A stretch of 25,124 nt of DNA from CAYLNH01 sp964384625 (GCA_964384625.1 CAYLNH010000089.1:1-25124), one strand, 5' to 3'; positions 15,677 through 23,672 are shown, numbered from the stretch's first letter. Program-made: numbers and translations. The notes: generated from the sequence alone by a model not told the origin.

Positions 15677-16419
15677 AGGCCATCCGCCAGGTCTGGACGC
15701 TGACGCGCCGGGAGCTCTACAGCTATTTCTGTTCGCCGATCGCCTACGTCTTTATTGTGATCTTCCTGATTACCATCGGCATCTTCACCTTCGGCGACGG
15801 TCTCGGCTCGTTCTACAGCCGCGGTGTGGCCGATCTGGAAATTCCGTTCTTCACCTGGCATCCCTGGTTGTTCATGGTGCTGGTGCCGGCAATCGGCATG
15901 CGCTTGTGGGCGGAGGAGCGCCACAAGGGCACGCTGGAGCTGTTGTCGACCATGCCGTTGCGTCTGTGGCAGGCCGTGTTGTCGAAGTTCCTGGCCGGCG
16001 CCGCAGTCCTCGCCGCCGCCCTGCTGCTGACGTTCCCGATCGTCATCAGCGTCAACTACCTCGGCGATCCGGACAACGGCAAGATCGGCTGCGGTTTCAT
16101 CGGCAGTTTCCTGATGGGCGAGGCCTTCCTGTCGCTGAGCAGTCTGACGTCTGCGATCACGCGAAACCAGGTGATCAGTTTTGTCCTGGCCCTGGTGTGC
16201 TGCCTGTTCCTGATCCTCTGCGGGTTCCCGGCCGTGACCAACGTCCTGCTCCAGTGGAACCTGCCGCAGCCGCTGCTCGATTTCGTCACGAACCTGAGTG
16301 TGTACACCCATTACGCCGCCCTCCAGCGCGGCGTGATCGATACCCGCGATATCAGCTATTTCGTTGTGGTGATTCTCTTCGGCCTGCTGGCCACCACCGT
16401 CGCGGTGAAGGAGCGCTGA
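15673..16419 (+). CDS. ABC-2 permease subunit, GldF/NosY-like
   Basis: A 248-residue inner-membrane protein with six hydrophobic segments. It starts with a cytoplasmic amphipathic helix (IRQVWTLTRRELYSYFCSPIAYVF) typical of GldF and NosY-like permeases. Motifs of the group are PWLFMVLVPAIGMRLWAEERHKGTLELL in the first loop and the SLTSAITRNQVISF stretch. GGAGG lies 7 nt before the ATG, which overlaps the ATPase stop (ATGA). One nucleotide separates its stop from the next ATG. In gliding Bacteroidota the equivalent permease works with GldA and GldG. No other gliding genes (GldJ, GldK, SprA and so on) are visible here, so gliding should not be assumed. Confidence 0.9.
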   Translation: MKAIRQVWTLTRRELYSYFCSPIAYVFIVIFLITIGIFTFGDGLGSFYSRGVADLEIPFFTWHPWLFMVLVPAIGMRLWAEERHKGTLELLSTMPLRLWQAVLSKFLAGAAVLAAALLLTFPIVISVNYLGDPDNGKIGCGFIGSFLMGEAFLSLSSLTSAITRNQVISFVLALVCCLFLILCGFPAVTNVLLQWNLPQPLLDFVTNLSVYTHYAALQRGVIDTRDISYFVVVILFGLLATTVAVKER

Positions 16420-16420
16420 G

Positions 16421-18325
16421 ATGCCGTCATACCAGACAAAACGTGTACTGACGGCCGGCGGGACAATCCTGCTGATCGCCCTGACGCTGGCGGCGATTTT
16501 GCGGATCTCGCAGCATGTCTATGCCCGCGTCGATTTGACTGCAGACCGCCGCTATACCTTGTCCGACAGCTCGAAACGCGTGATCGCCAAGGTCAAAAGC
16601 CCCGTCACCATCCACTTCTATTACAGCCGCGGCCTGAAGCAGATTCCCGTACCGGTGAAAGACTACGCCCGTCGCGTCGAGGACCTCCTGCGCGAATACG
16701 AGATTGCCGGGGACGGCCAAATCATCGTCAAGAGGATCAACGCCCAACCCAGGACAGACGGCGAGTCCGCCGCCCGGATCGCCGGCATCGAAGCGCAACT
16801 GGCGCCCGACGGCAGCTCCGTTTTCTATTTCGGCATTGACATCGACTGCGTCGAGCAGAGCCAGACGCTGCCGACACTTGTCCCCGAGCGCGAGAGCATC
16901 CTGGAGTACGAAATCACGCGCGCGATCCAGCGCGTCAGCAATCCCCGGCGGCCGGTGGTCGGGATCATGTCGGCTTTGCCCGTCCTGGGCCCCGGCAAGA
17001 CAAATCCGTTCATGGTCCGCAGTCAGCGCCGGCCCTGGATGTTCGCCGAAGAACTCAAACAGGACTACGACGTTCGCAACCTGACGCTGCAGGCCGAGAG
17101 CATTCCGGCGGCCGTCGACGTGGTGATCGTTGTCCATCCGAAAGCGATTTCGCCCATGGCGGTGTATGCTCTGGACCAGTTCATCCTGCGCGGCGGCAAG
17201 GTGATCGCGTTTGTTGATCCGTTCTCCGCGACCGACGCGCGGCGCGTCGGCCCGCTCGGCGCGCCGAACGTCGGCAAGTCGTCGCTGAGCGCGTTACTGA
17301 AAGCCTGGGGGATCACGTTCAACGAGACCGCGATCGTCGTGGATCCGGGCTTCGCGTTCAAGGCGCCCCAGGGCATGCAGCCGGCGTTCCTGCTGCTGGA
17401 TCAGCGGGCCATGAGCGACAGCGATCCGGCCACCTCGGCGCTCGGCACGATGCTGATCCCATACGCCGGTGCTTTCGAGGGCGCACCCGCTGACGGCCTG
17501 CAGCAGGACATCCTGATCCGCAGTTCGGACAACGCGCGGCTGCTGCCCGCGCAGGTCGTCCAACTCGGCGCCGACCTCGAAAAGGCCATGCAGGAACAGC
17601 CGGGCCGGGAACGGGCGCTTGCCGTCAAGTTGACCGGGCGCTTCCCCGCCGCCTTCCCCGCCGGCCCCCCGGCAGTGCCGAAGCCCGCGGAAGTACTGCC
17701 GGAACTGCCGCCCGCGCCCGGCGCTCCGGCCGCGCCGCCGCCCGCCGACCCGAAACAACATCTGACCCGGGCGACCGACCCCGGCGCCGTGATCCTGGTG
17801 GCCGATGCCGACCTGCTGCACGACAGCGTCTGGCTGCAGCGCACGCAGAACCCGTATACCCAGAAGGTCGTCTACCAGGTGCGAAACGACAACAACAACT
17901 TCCTGCAGAATGTCCTCGACCAGATGGTCGGTGGCGAAGACCTGATCGGCATCCGTTCCCGGACGATCTCACTGCCGCCGTTTACTGTGGTTCGCGATCT
18001 GCGCAAGGATACGGAGGAAGAGCTGCGCGAACAACTGGTCGCCCTCGCCGCTGATATTGAGAAGACCGACAAGAAACTCAAACAGATGCGCCGGTACAAG
18101 ACCGGGCAGCAGCAGTGGATTGAGTCCCCCGCCGAAAAGGCTGAGATGGATCAACTGGAGAAACGAATCCTCAAACTGCAACGTACCCAGGACGAACTGA
18201 ACAAACGCGTCACCCGCGACATCGACCGTCTCGGCGCCCGTCTGATGTGGCTCAGCACCGGCGCCACTCCGGCGTTCGTCATTCTGCTCGGCCTCGCTGT
18301 CTGGGGTCTCCGGAGGTTGCGGTGA
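16421..18325 (+). CDS. GldG-like auxiliary component of the ABC cassette
   Basis: A 634-residue protein with one N-terminal membrane helix (about 11-27), a large extracytoplasmic region and one C-terminal helix at about 612-631 followed by LRRLR. After the first helix comes the family segment VDLTADRRYTLSDSSKRVIAKVKSPVTIHFYYS. An alpha/beta domain contains DVVIVVHPKAISPMAVYALDQFILRGGKVIAFVDP, as in the ABC_transp_aux/GldG family. Residues of about 400-450 form a Pro/Ala-rich linker. Before the last helix lies a charged, probably coiled-coil stretch of roughly 75 residues. AAGGAG lies 7 nt before the ATG. The domain order suits a periplasmic partner that senses or holds a ligand for the permease; its ligand is unknown. 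The stop codon overlaps the first bases of repeat B copy 2. Confidence 0.88.
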   Translation: MPSYQTKRVLTAGGTILLIALTLAAILRISQHVYARVDLTADRRYTLSDSSKRVIAKVKSPVTIHFYYSRGLKQIPVPVKDYARRVEDLLREYEIAGDGQIIVKRINAQPRTDGESAARIAGIEAQLAPDGSSVFYFGIDIDCVEQSQTLPTLVPERESILEYEITRAIQRVSNPRRPVVGIMSALPVLGPGKTNPFMVRSQRRPWMFAEELKQDYDVRNLTLQAESIPAAVDVVIVVHPKAISPMAVYALDQFILRGGKVIAFVDPFSATDARRVGPLGAPNVGKSSLSALLKAWGITFNETAIVVDPGFAFKAPQGMQPAFLLLDQRAMSDSDPATSALGTMLIPYAGAFEGAPADGLQQDILIRSSDNARLLPAQVVQLGADLEKAMQEQPGRERALAVKLTGRFPAAFPAGPPAVPKPAEVLPELPPAPGAPAAPPPADPKQHLTRATDPGAVILVADADLLHDSVWLQRTQNPYTQKVVYQVRNDNNNFLQNVLDQMVGGEDLIGIRSRTISLPPFTVVRDLRKDTEEELREQLVALAADIEKTDKKLKQMRRYKTGQQQWIESPAEKAEMDQLEKRILKLQRTQDELNKRVTRDIDRLGARLMWLSTGATPAFVILLGLAVWGLRRLR

Positions 18326-18355
18326 GGCGAGACCCCGCAGAGCGGGGCAAGCACG
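18325..18355 (+). repeat. Hairpin-forming dispersed repeat B, copy 2
   Basis: It starts at the last base of the GldG-like stop codon. It contains the perfect hairpin CCCCGC-AGA-GCGGGG at 18333-18347 and matches the inverted copy at 10160-10190 in 29 of 31 columns. It is the first of three hairpins packed into the 120-nt gap before the DUF4340 gene. Confidence 0.85.
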
Positions 18356-18420
18356 GGATTCATCCCGCCCAGGCGTGATACGAAGAACGGTTTAGTCGTC
18401 ACGCGGGAATCTGTCCCGCG
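18354..18420. repeat. Two further hairpins in the cassette's internal gap
   Basis: CGGGAT-TC-ATCCCG at 18354-18367 (6-bp arms) and CGCGGGA-ATCTG-TCCCGCG at 18402-18420 (7-bp arms, perfect). They lie between two genes expected to be co-transcribed. They may stabilise the upstream mRNA end, attenuate transcription, or be parts of a mobile palindromic repeat. No T run follows. Confidence 0.75.
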
Positions 18421-18445
18421 AACTTACATCGACGGACACGAACAG

Positions 18446-19684
18446 ATGCGTAAGACAATGAAACCGAAACACCTTGTCATCGGGATCATCCTGCTGATCA
18501 TCTTCGGCACGGCCGGTTGGTTGACTGTGCAGGATTACCGCAAGAACTGGTCACGGCATGGCGCCGAGGTCGGCGAACTGCTGTTCCCCGGACTGGTTGC
18601 CAACGACGTGACGCAGATCTCCGCCGTCGGCAGCGACGGCACGGTGGCGTTGAAGAAGCAGGGGAAGACGTGGGTCGTGGCGTCGCGCAACGGCTACCCG
18701 GCGAATTTCCAGATGCTCGCTGAGCTTGTCCTCAAACTGCCCGAACTCAAAGTCGTGCAGTCGTTCGTCGTCGGGCCCGATGATCTCGGTCGACTCGACC
18801 TGAATCTTCCCGGACCGGAAGTCGCCGACAGCGGCACGCTGCTACGGTTCGCCGATGCCGACGGCAAGGTCCTGGCCGAACTGGTCCTCGGCAAAGAACA
18901 CCGAGATGAAAACCCGGATCCGTACTTCGGACGCTACGCCAACGGCCGCTATATCCTGCTGCCGCGCGACGGTGACGTGGTGCTGGTTACCGAAACGTTC
19001 GACTCGGTAACCTGCCGAAACGAGGACTGGGTTGATAAGACGTTCCCGCGCGTTCAGGCGTTGACCTATGCCGGCCGCTTCCGGGGTGACGAGGAACTCT
19101 GGGCCATTGAGTTGGCCGAAGCCGGTGAGGACCTGGTGCTGAAAGGCGATATCCCGCCCGGCAAGGAGGCCGATCCCGAGCGGCTCAACAAAGTCAAGGA
19201 GGTCCTGTCGTGGCTCAGCTTCACCAGCGTGGGCGATCCGGCAAAGACCGACTGGGGCTTTGGCGACGACCGTTTTGTTGTGCAAAGCGCCAACGGCTTG
19301 AAGTACACCTTTACGGTCGGCAAACGCACGGAACGCTACGACCTACCTGTCCGCGTCGACGTCGACTACGACGAACCGCCGCTGGCGCCGGGGCCGGCGG
19401 GGGAGACGCCGGACGAACGCGCCAACCGGGAAACGGCCCATAACCGGGAGGTCGAAGAGACGCGCGGCAAGTTCGAGTACGAACGGGCCCTCTACAATGG
19501 TTGGGTCTACCTGCTGCCGCGTGCCTCCCACGAACCGATGCTTTACACCGTCGACGATCTCGTCCGAGTCGCACTGGCGCCGCCCGCTCAGGACGCCGAT
19601 GACCAGAACAATGAGAACCGGGATGACGGCGCCGGCGCCGCGGACGACATCGAGTTGCCGCCGGAGGATGGACCCGAGGAATAG
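18446..19684 (+). CDS. DUF4340 domain protein linked to the ABC cassette
   Basis: A 412-residue protein with an N-terminal membrane helix (HLVIGIILLIIFGTAGWLTV) and a long extracytoplasmic part. The helix is followed by the usual DUF4340 beginning LLFPGLVANDVTQISAVGSDGTVALKKQGKTWVV and by repeated strand-rich segments. DUF4340 genes are regularly found after GldG-like genes in several phyla, which suggests a structural partner of the ABC complex; no activity is known. The C-terminus is very acidic (DDQNNENRDD and a final run rich in D, E, G and P) and probably disordered. ATG codons at 18446 and 18458 are both possible, neither with a strong binding site. The first is taken because it gives the longer basic N-terminus. 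Confidence 0.85.
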   Translation: MRKTMKPKHLVIGIILLIIFGTAGWLTVQDYRKNWSRHGAEVGELLFPGLVANDVTQISAVGSDGTVALKKQGKTWVVASRNGYPANFQMLAELVLKLPELKVVQSFVVGPDDLGRLDLNLPGPEVADSGTLLRFADADGKVLAELVLGKEHRDENPDPYFGRYANGRYILLPRDGDVVLVTETFDSVTCRNEDWVDKTFPRVQALTYAGRFRGDEELWAIELAEAGEDLVLKGDIPPGKEADPERLNKVKEVLSWLSFTSVGDPAKTDWGFGDDRFVVQSANGLKYTFTVGKRTERYDLPVRVDVDYDEPPLAPGPAGETPDERANRETAHNREVEETRGKFEYERALYNGWVYLLPRASHEPMLYTVDDLVRVALAPPAQDADDQNNENRDDGAGAADDIELPPEDGPEE

Positions 19685-19687
19685 AGC

Positions 19688-20371
19688 ATGTGTGGACGCT
19701 TCACGCTGCATCGGCCCAAGCCGGAGATTATCAAGGAACTGCAGCCGGAACTGTGGGAAGACGAAGACCGCTATGAACCGATGTACAACATCGCGCCCAC
19801 GATGGACTGTCTCGTGCTGACCGCGGTCAACGGCGCCCGGCGTCTGTCGTTCATGCGCTGGGGGTTGATCCCGTCCTGGGCCAGGGACGCAGCCATCGGC
19901 AGCCGGCTGATTAATGCCCGTTGTGAGACCGTGACCGAGAAGCCGTCCTTCCGTCATCTCGTGGGACGGACAAATTGCGCCGTGGTCATGGACGGCTACA
20001 TCGAGTGGCAGCGCCGCGGCGGCCGGAAGCAGCCGCATCTGATCCGCCATCGAGACCACGGGTTGATGCTAGCCGCCGGCCTCTGGGATACCTGGACGAC
20101 GCCCGAAGGACTGGCTTTGCGGACCTTTACCATTATTACCGCCGATGCCGCGCCCGGGATCCTCGAGATCCACGACCGCATGCCGGCAATCCTGCCGCGC
20201 GACGGGGTTGACGACTGGCTCAATCCCGCCGGCCCGGCCGCCAGGCAGGTCCTCGGCACGTTCCAGGGCGAGCTCGACGTCGCCGCCATCTCAACCGCCG
20301 CCAACAATGTTCGCAACAACGCGCCGGAGATTCTGCTGCCCCCGCCCGAGCAACTCGACCTCGGCCTGTAA
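19688..20371 (+). CDS. SRAP domain protein (YedK/HMCES-type abasic-site crosslinker)
   Basis: A 227-residue cytoplasmic DNA repair protein. After removal of Met1, Cys2 (MCGRFTLH) forms a thiazolidine crosslink to abasic sites in single-stranded DNA, protecting them; this is established for YedK and HMCES. Other active-site positions are visible: N34 in YNIAPT, the NARCET segment (N76, R78, E80), E106 in DGYIEW and H162 in IHDRMPAIL. The ending VSTAANNVRNNAPE-type motif is present as ISTAANNVRNNAPE. It starts 3 nt after the DUF4340 stop, with GAGGA 8 nt upstream, so it is co-transcribed with the ABC cassette. That link to a membrane system is unexpected. The length is normal. Confidence 0.93.
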   Translation: MCGRFTLHRPKPEIIKELQPELWEDEDRYEPMYNIAPTMDCLVLTAVNGARRLSFMRWGLIPSWARDAAIGSRLINARCETVTEKPSFRHLVGRTNCAVVMDGYIEWQRRGGRKQPHLIRHRDHGLMLAAGLWDTWTTPEGLALRTFTIITADAAPGILEIHDRMPAILPRDGVDDWLNPAGPAARQVLGTFQGELDVAAISTAANNVRNNAPEILLPPPEQLDLGL

Positions 20372-20529
20372 CCGCTCTCGGCGGCTCGCCGCCGGCCTTC
20401 TCCCGCGCCACCGCCTTGAGAACGTTGCCGGGAACCCACTCCGCTGCGGCCGAACCCGGCGCGCCGCAGCCTTCTGCGAAGGCGGCCGCCAGCGATATCG
20501 CTCAGGGACTTCGCCGATGGCGAATGACC

Positions 20530-21855
20530 CTACACGTATTCGTCTCCCGGCACCATATACGGTGTGTCCGGATGGCCGTAGTGGCGGCCGCCGAAATCGT
20601 CGTTCGTGCGCTCGCACCATTCGCGCAGGAACTCCCGGTGCTCCTGCAGCACGGCCGCGAACGCCCGGTCCCCGGCCAGGTTCTGCGTCTCGCCGGGATC
20701 GTCGAGCAGATCGAACAATTGCTCGCGATGCCGGCCGCGATCGAAGGCGATGTACTTGTGCTGGTACGACCGGACCACCCGGGCCTTCGGCTTGTCCTGC
20801 AGGGAATCGAACAACATCTCGCTGACGATGTAGTCGTGGAAGCCGTGCAGTTTCAGGCCGGTCAGGATCGGCCGCAGACTGAGGCCGTGACAACCTTCCG
20901 GCAACTCGGCGCCGGCGTAGTTGCAGATCGTGGCGAACAGGTCCGGACCGTTGTCGACAAGATGCGAACGCGTCCCCTGTTGGGTCACTCCGGCGCCGGC
21001 AATGATCAACGGGACGCGAATTGATTCCTCGTACGGCACGTTCTTGTGGCTCAGCCCGTGGGCGGCATCCTGATCGCCGTGGTCGCTGGAGAAGATTACC
21101 AGGGTGTCGTCGGCCAACCCCGCGTCATCCAGCCCGGCCAGGATCCGGCCGATCTCATGATCGACCATTTCCGTCAGCCGCGCGTAGGCCCAACGCAACT
21201 GACGCCAGTCATCTGCGGTGTTTTGCATGATCAGACCGCGGTGCAGCGAGTAGTCGTGCCGGTGACGCGTGATCACGTTCGGTTCGTCCGCCGCCGCCGC
21301 ATGATTCTCCGGCAGGGCCGGGCAATCAGCAACCGCCGGGGGCGACGAAACACCGCCCCACGGCAAGGGCTGCTCACGGGCCCACTCACAGATGTTGTGC
21401 GGGTTGTCGAAGGATACCACACAGAAGAACGGCTGCGCATGCGGCTGCCGGAAAAACTCGATGCAGGCGTCGGCAAGTTGCGTGTCGTCAAAACCGCTGA
21501 TCCGCCGGAAACCATGGACGTCGTCCGGAACGGCAATCTCCGGCACATGCCACTTGCCGCCGTACACACATTCATAGCCCGTCCGCGACAGTACGTGCCC
21601 CAGTTCGTTCTCGCGACAGCACTCGTCAATGCCGACATTGTTGCGGTTGACGCCGACTTCGTGGGGGTAACGCCCGGTGAACATGGAGGCGCGGGACGGG
21701 GTGCACAGTGGATAGGTGCAGTAGGCCTGATCGAAGCGCACGCCGCGGGCGGCCAGTGAATCCAGCGCCGGCGTCTGCACGTCCGGATTGCCGGCGCAAC
21801 CCATCATCGTCGATGATTGCTGGTCGGTGAAAATGTAAAGGATGTTCGGCTGCAT
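20530..21855 (-). CDS. Type I formylglycine-dependent sulfatase
   Basis: A 441-residue alkaline-phosphatase-superfamily hydrolase that removes sulfate esters, probably from sugars. The sulfatase signature CTPSRASMFTGRYPHEVG carries C51, which must be oxidised to formylglycine, and R55. Other expected residues are D11 in FTDQQ, K101 and H103 in GGKWH, H153 in DNPHN, D258 and H259 in SSDHGD, and K271. The protein starts directly with the first strand (QPNILYIFTDQQ), and no signal peptide is present. AAAGGAG stands 5 nt before the ATG, so a missed longer start is unlikely. A cytoplasmic location therefore seems likely, acting on imported oligosaccharides. It is divergent from an iclR-type gene and convergent with the SRAP gene. 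The substrate cannot be told. No maturase gene is in the window. Confidence 0.92.
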   Translation of the reverse strand: MQPNILYIFTDQQSSTMMGCAGNPDVQTPALDSLAARGVRFDQAYCTYPLCTPSRASMFTGRYPHEVGVNRNNVGIDECCRENELGHVLSRTGYECVYGGKWHVPEIAVPDDVHGFRRISGFDDTQLADACIEFFRQPHAQPFFCVVSFDNPHNICEWAREQPLPWGGVSSPPAVADCPALPENHAAAADEPNVITRHRHDYSLHRGLIMQNTADDWRQLRWAYARLTEMVDHEIGRILAGLDDAGLADDTLVIFSSDHGDQDAAHGLSHKNVPYEESIRVPLIIAGAGVTQQGTRSHLVDNGPDLFATICNYAGAELPEGCHGLSLRPILTGLKLHGFHDYIVSEMLFDSLQDKPKARVVRSYQHKYIAFDRGRHREQLFDLLDDPGETQNLAGDRAFAAVLQEHREFLREWCERTNDDFGGRHYGHPDTPYMVPGDEYV

Positions 21856-21875
21856 GGGGTCTCCTTTCCTGCTGC

Positions 21876-21891
21876 TGGTCCAACGATGGCC
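21876..21891. promoter_or_regulatory. Candidate operator 1 (sulfatase side)
   Basis: TGGTCCAACGATGGCC, matching 21969-21984 at 13 of 16 positions in the same orientation. It contains the small inverted repeat CCA-N4-TGG. It lies 21-36 nt upstream of the sulfatase ATG, where a bound regulator could block transcription. Confidence 0.45.
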
Positions 21892-21938
21892 CCGGATCGG
21901 AGCGAGTCAAGGCGCTCCGCCGTGTTGTCCCGGTCGGC

Positions 21939-21967
21939 TTGCACATGTCGGTTTTTAGGTTTATAAT
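21939..21967 (+). promoter_or_regulatory. Sigma-70-type promoter of the iclR-family gene
   Basis: TTGCAC (21939-21944) and a perfect TATAAT (21962-21967) separated by 17 nt, with an expected start of transcription near 21974. It is the best canonical promoter in the window. It also shows that the in-frame TTG at 21939 is not a translation start. Confidence 0.7.
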
Positions 21968-21968
21968 G

Positions 21969-21984
21969 TGGACCAATGATGGCA
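21969..21984. promoter_or_regulatory. Candidate operator 2 (iclR side)
   Basis: TGGACCAATGATGGCA covers the expected transcription start of the regulator gene and begins 2 nt after its -10 box. It is the direct-repeat partner of the site at 21876-21891, 93 nt away, which is close to nine helical turns. The position is right for autorepression. Confidence 0.45.
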
Positions 21985-21998
21985 ATACAGAGGATGAT

Positions 21999-22748
21999 AT
22001 GGTAAAAGTACTCAAGAAGGTCGACGAAATCCTGCGGCTGATCAGCGAGGTGTCCGATACGATTATGTTCTCTGAACTCGAGGCGAGGACTGCGATCAAC
22101 AAGGCGACGCTGGCGCACATCCTGAAATCCCTGGTGCAGCTCGGCTATGTGGAGAAGCCGGCGAAAGGGCGCTACCGGATCGGCCCGGTACTGCTGGAAC
22201 TGGCCGACAGCCGGCAGCAGCAGGACCTCCTGCAGCAGGTTGCCGAACAGGAAGCACGGGCGGTTGCCGCGGAATTGCAGGAGGGGGTTGCCGTCGCCAA
22301 ACTCGTCAATGGCGAACGCCTCAAACTGGCCAAGGTCGATGTCAACCAGACGATCATGGTCAACCCCAACGCGGACCTGAACGCGTCGCCCTATGCCACA
22401 ACCACGGGGCGGGTGCTGCTGGCCTGGCTGCCGGCAAAGGAACGCGACCGGATTATCGCCGATCGCGGTTTGCCGTGCGGCGAATGGCCGGAAGTGACAA
22501 CGCGGAAGGAGTTGATCCAGGCCCTCGGCCGGATCCGGGAGGACGGGCTCGCGTCGTACACCTCAAAAGATGGGCAGTTGCGGACCGTTGCCGTCCCGGT
22601 ACTCGACGCTGACGACACGGCACCCGCCGCCATCGGTGCCGGTATCCCGGCGTATCGGTTCACGGACGATCTTCGTCAACTCACGATTGATCGACTGCGG
22701 GCCGCCGCCGAACGCATTGCCCGCGCCTTGACGTCGGGACGCGGCTGA
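21999..22748 (+). CDS. IclR-family transcriptional regulator
   Basis: A 249-residue DNA-binding protein. The N-terminal winged helix-turn-helix covers about residues 1-65 (ILRLISEVSDTIMFSELE, then INKATLAHILKSLVQLGYVEKP, then GRYRIGP). The effector-binding domain follows, with the family hallmarks SPYATTTGRVLLAWLP and GLASYTSKDGQLRTVAVPVLD. The ATG at 21999 is preferred because AGAGGA lies upstream at good spacing and a strong promoter ends only 32 nt earlier. Position and orientation suggest control of the divergent sulfatase gene and of itself, through the two matching sites in the shared region. The ligand is probably a carbohydrate-derived molecule, by context only. It converges with the next gene with 18 nt between stops. 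Confidence 0.93.
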   Translation: MVKVLKKVDEILRLISEVSDTIMFSELEARTAINKATLAHILKSLVQLGYVEKPAKGRYRIGPVLLELADSRQQQDLLQQVAEQEARAVAAELQEGVAVAKLVNGERLKLAKVDVNQTIMVNPNADLNASPYATTTGRVLLAWLPAKERDRIIADRGLPCGEWPEVTTRKELIQALGRIREDGLASYTSKDGQLRTVAVPVLDADDTAPAAIGAGIPAYRFTDDLRQLTIDRLRAAAERIARALTSGRG

Positions 22749-22766
22749 AGGCATCCGCGTCGGCAG

Positions 22767-23672
22767 TCAGTTGTCCTGTCCCCAATACTGATATTTGTAT
22801 CGGTCGGTGCCCACATCCGGATTGCCGGCGCCATCATTCTGAAAGGACTGTTCGCCGAGGACGAGCGGCCGTCTGTACTCGCGTTTGCCTTCCACATGGC
22901 CGTCGGCGTAGAGCAGGCTCTGGTAGGGGGGGATGCTGTTTCGCGCTGCATGGGTAGAGTAGGTCACATTGCCGGGATGCAGTTCCACGCGATCCGTGGC
23001 AATCAGGCGTTTGTCGGCGTTGTTGTCCCGTTGCGACATCGCGGGTTCCGCGTGGTCGTGAAACCGCCATTGGGCATTGCTGCTGTAGCAGCGGCCCGGC
23101 ACTTTATGGGGATCCTTGCCGTCGAACGTGATGCCCGACGTGATGATGTAGTCTGTCACCCAGCGTTCGCCAATGCCGCCCCAACCATAGGATGAACCGT
23201 CTTCATTGGCGTGAACCGGACTGATCGGACTGCTGGGACAGTCCAGCAACTCAATGACAAGCCCGTATTCTTCCCAGGTGCTCCATGATGTTCCATGCCC
23301 GCGCCAGGCCGGAGCGTTGATCGACGGATCATGATCGAACTCTGTTTTCGCGCCGCCGCATTGGGAGGCCAGCGTCCAGGTCGTGTCGCGAGAGTAATTC
23401 GTGGTAATGACCATGGGCCGGGATTGGTGACCACGAACATCGGCCGACCCCATACGGGGAAACCAGTCGCCCTGTTCATCGGCAAAACTGAACGCCGCCA
23501 GGCCGACATTCTTCAGGTTTGCCAGGCAGACGACGCGACGCGCCTGTTCGCGGGCGCGGGTCAGCGCCGGGAGCAGCATGGCCGCCAGGATCGCGATGAT
23601 CGCCACAACGACCAATAACTCAATCAACGTGAAGACCGCTCCTGTGCCGGCCTTCCGCAGGTATGCTTTCAT
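22767..23672 (-). CDS. Secreted pseudopilin-like protein with N-terminal methylation-type helix
   Basis: A 301-residue protein with a type IV pilin-like N-terminus: a short basic leader MKAYLRKAGTGAV, then FTLIELLVVVAIIAILAAML and PALTRAREQARRVVCLANLKNVG. The glutamate equivalent to E5 is E18. The residue before F14 is Val, not the Gly needed by classical prepilin peptidases, although a Gly stands two positions earlier. The rest resembles the large DUF1559/H-X9-DG protein families of PVC bacteria, with a C-terminal SLLYADGHVEGK motif; here the nearest upstream His is more than nine residues from the DG. GGAGGA lies 7 nt before the ATG at 23672. Such proteins occur in tens to hundreds of copies per genome, often beside sulfatases. 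Their role is uncertain, perhaps surface binding or part of a secretion pseudopilus. Confidence 0.88.
   Translation of the reverse strand: MKAYLRKAGTGAVFTLIELLVVVAIIAILAAMLLPALTRAREQARRVVCLANLKNVGLAAFSFADEQGDWFPRMGSADVRGHQSRPMVITTNYSRDTTWTLASQCGGAKTEFDHDPSINAPAWRGHGTSWSTWEEYGLVIELLDCPSSPISPVHANEDGSSYGWGGIGERWVTDYIITSGITFDGKDPHKVPGRCYSSNAQWRFHDHAEPAMSQRDNNADKRLIATDRVELHPGNVTYSTHAARNSIPPYQSLLYADGHVEGKREYRRPLVLGEQSFQNDGAGNPDVGTDRYKYQYWGQDN

Noticed and set aside
14711..18325. Interpretation as a true gliding motility locus
   Set aside because: Only the GldA/F/G-like parts are present. The other gliding and type IX secretion genes are not in view, and similar cassettes occur in non-gliding bacteria.
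20372..20529. GC-rich palindromes between the SRAP and sulfatase genes as a terminator
   Set aside because: CGGCGG/CCGCCG-type stems are common by chance at this GC content, and no T run follows on either strand.
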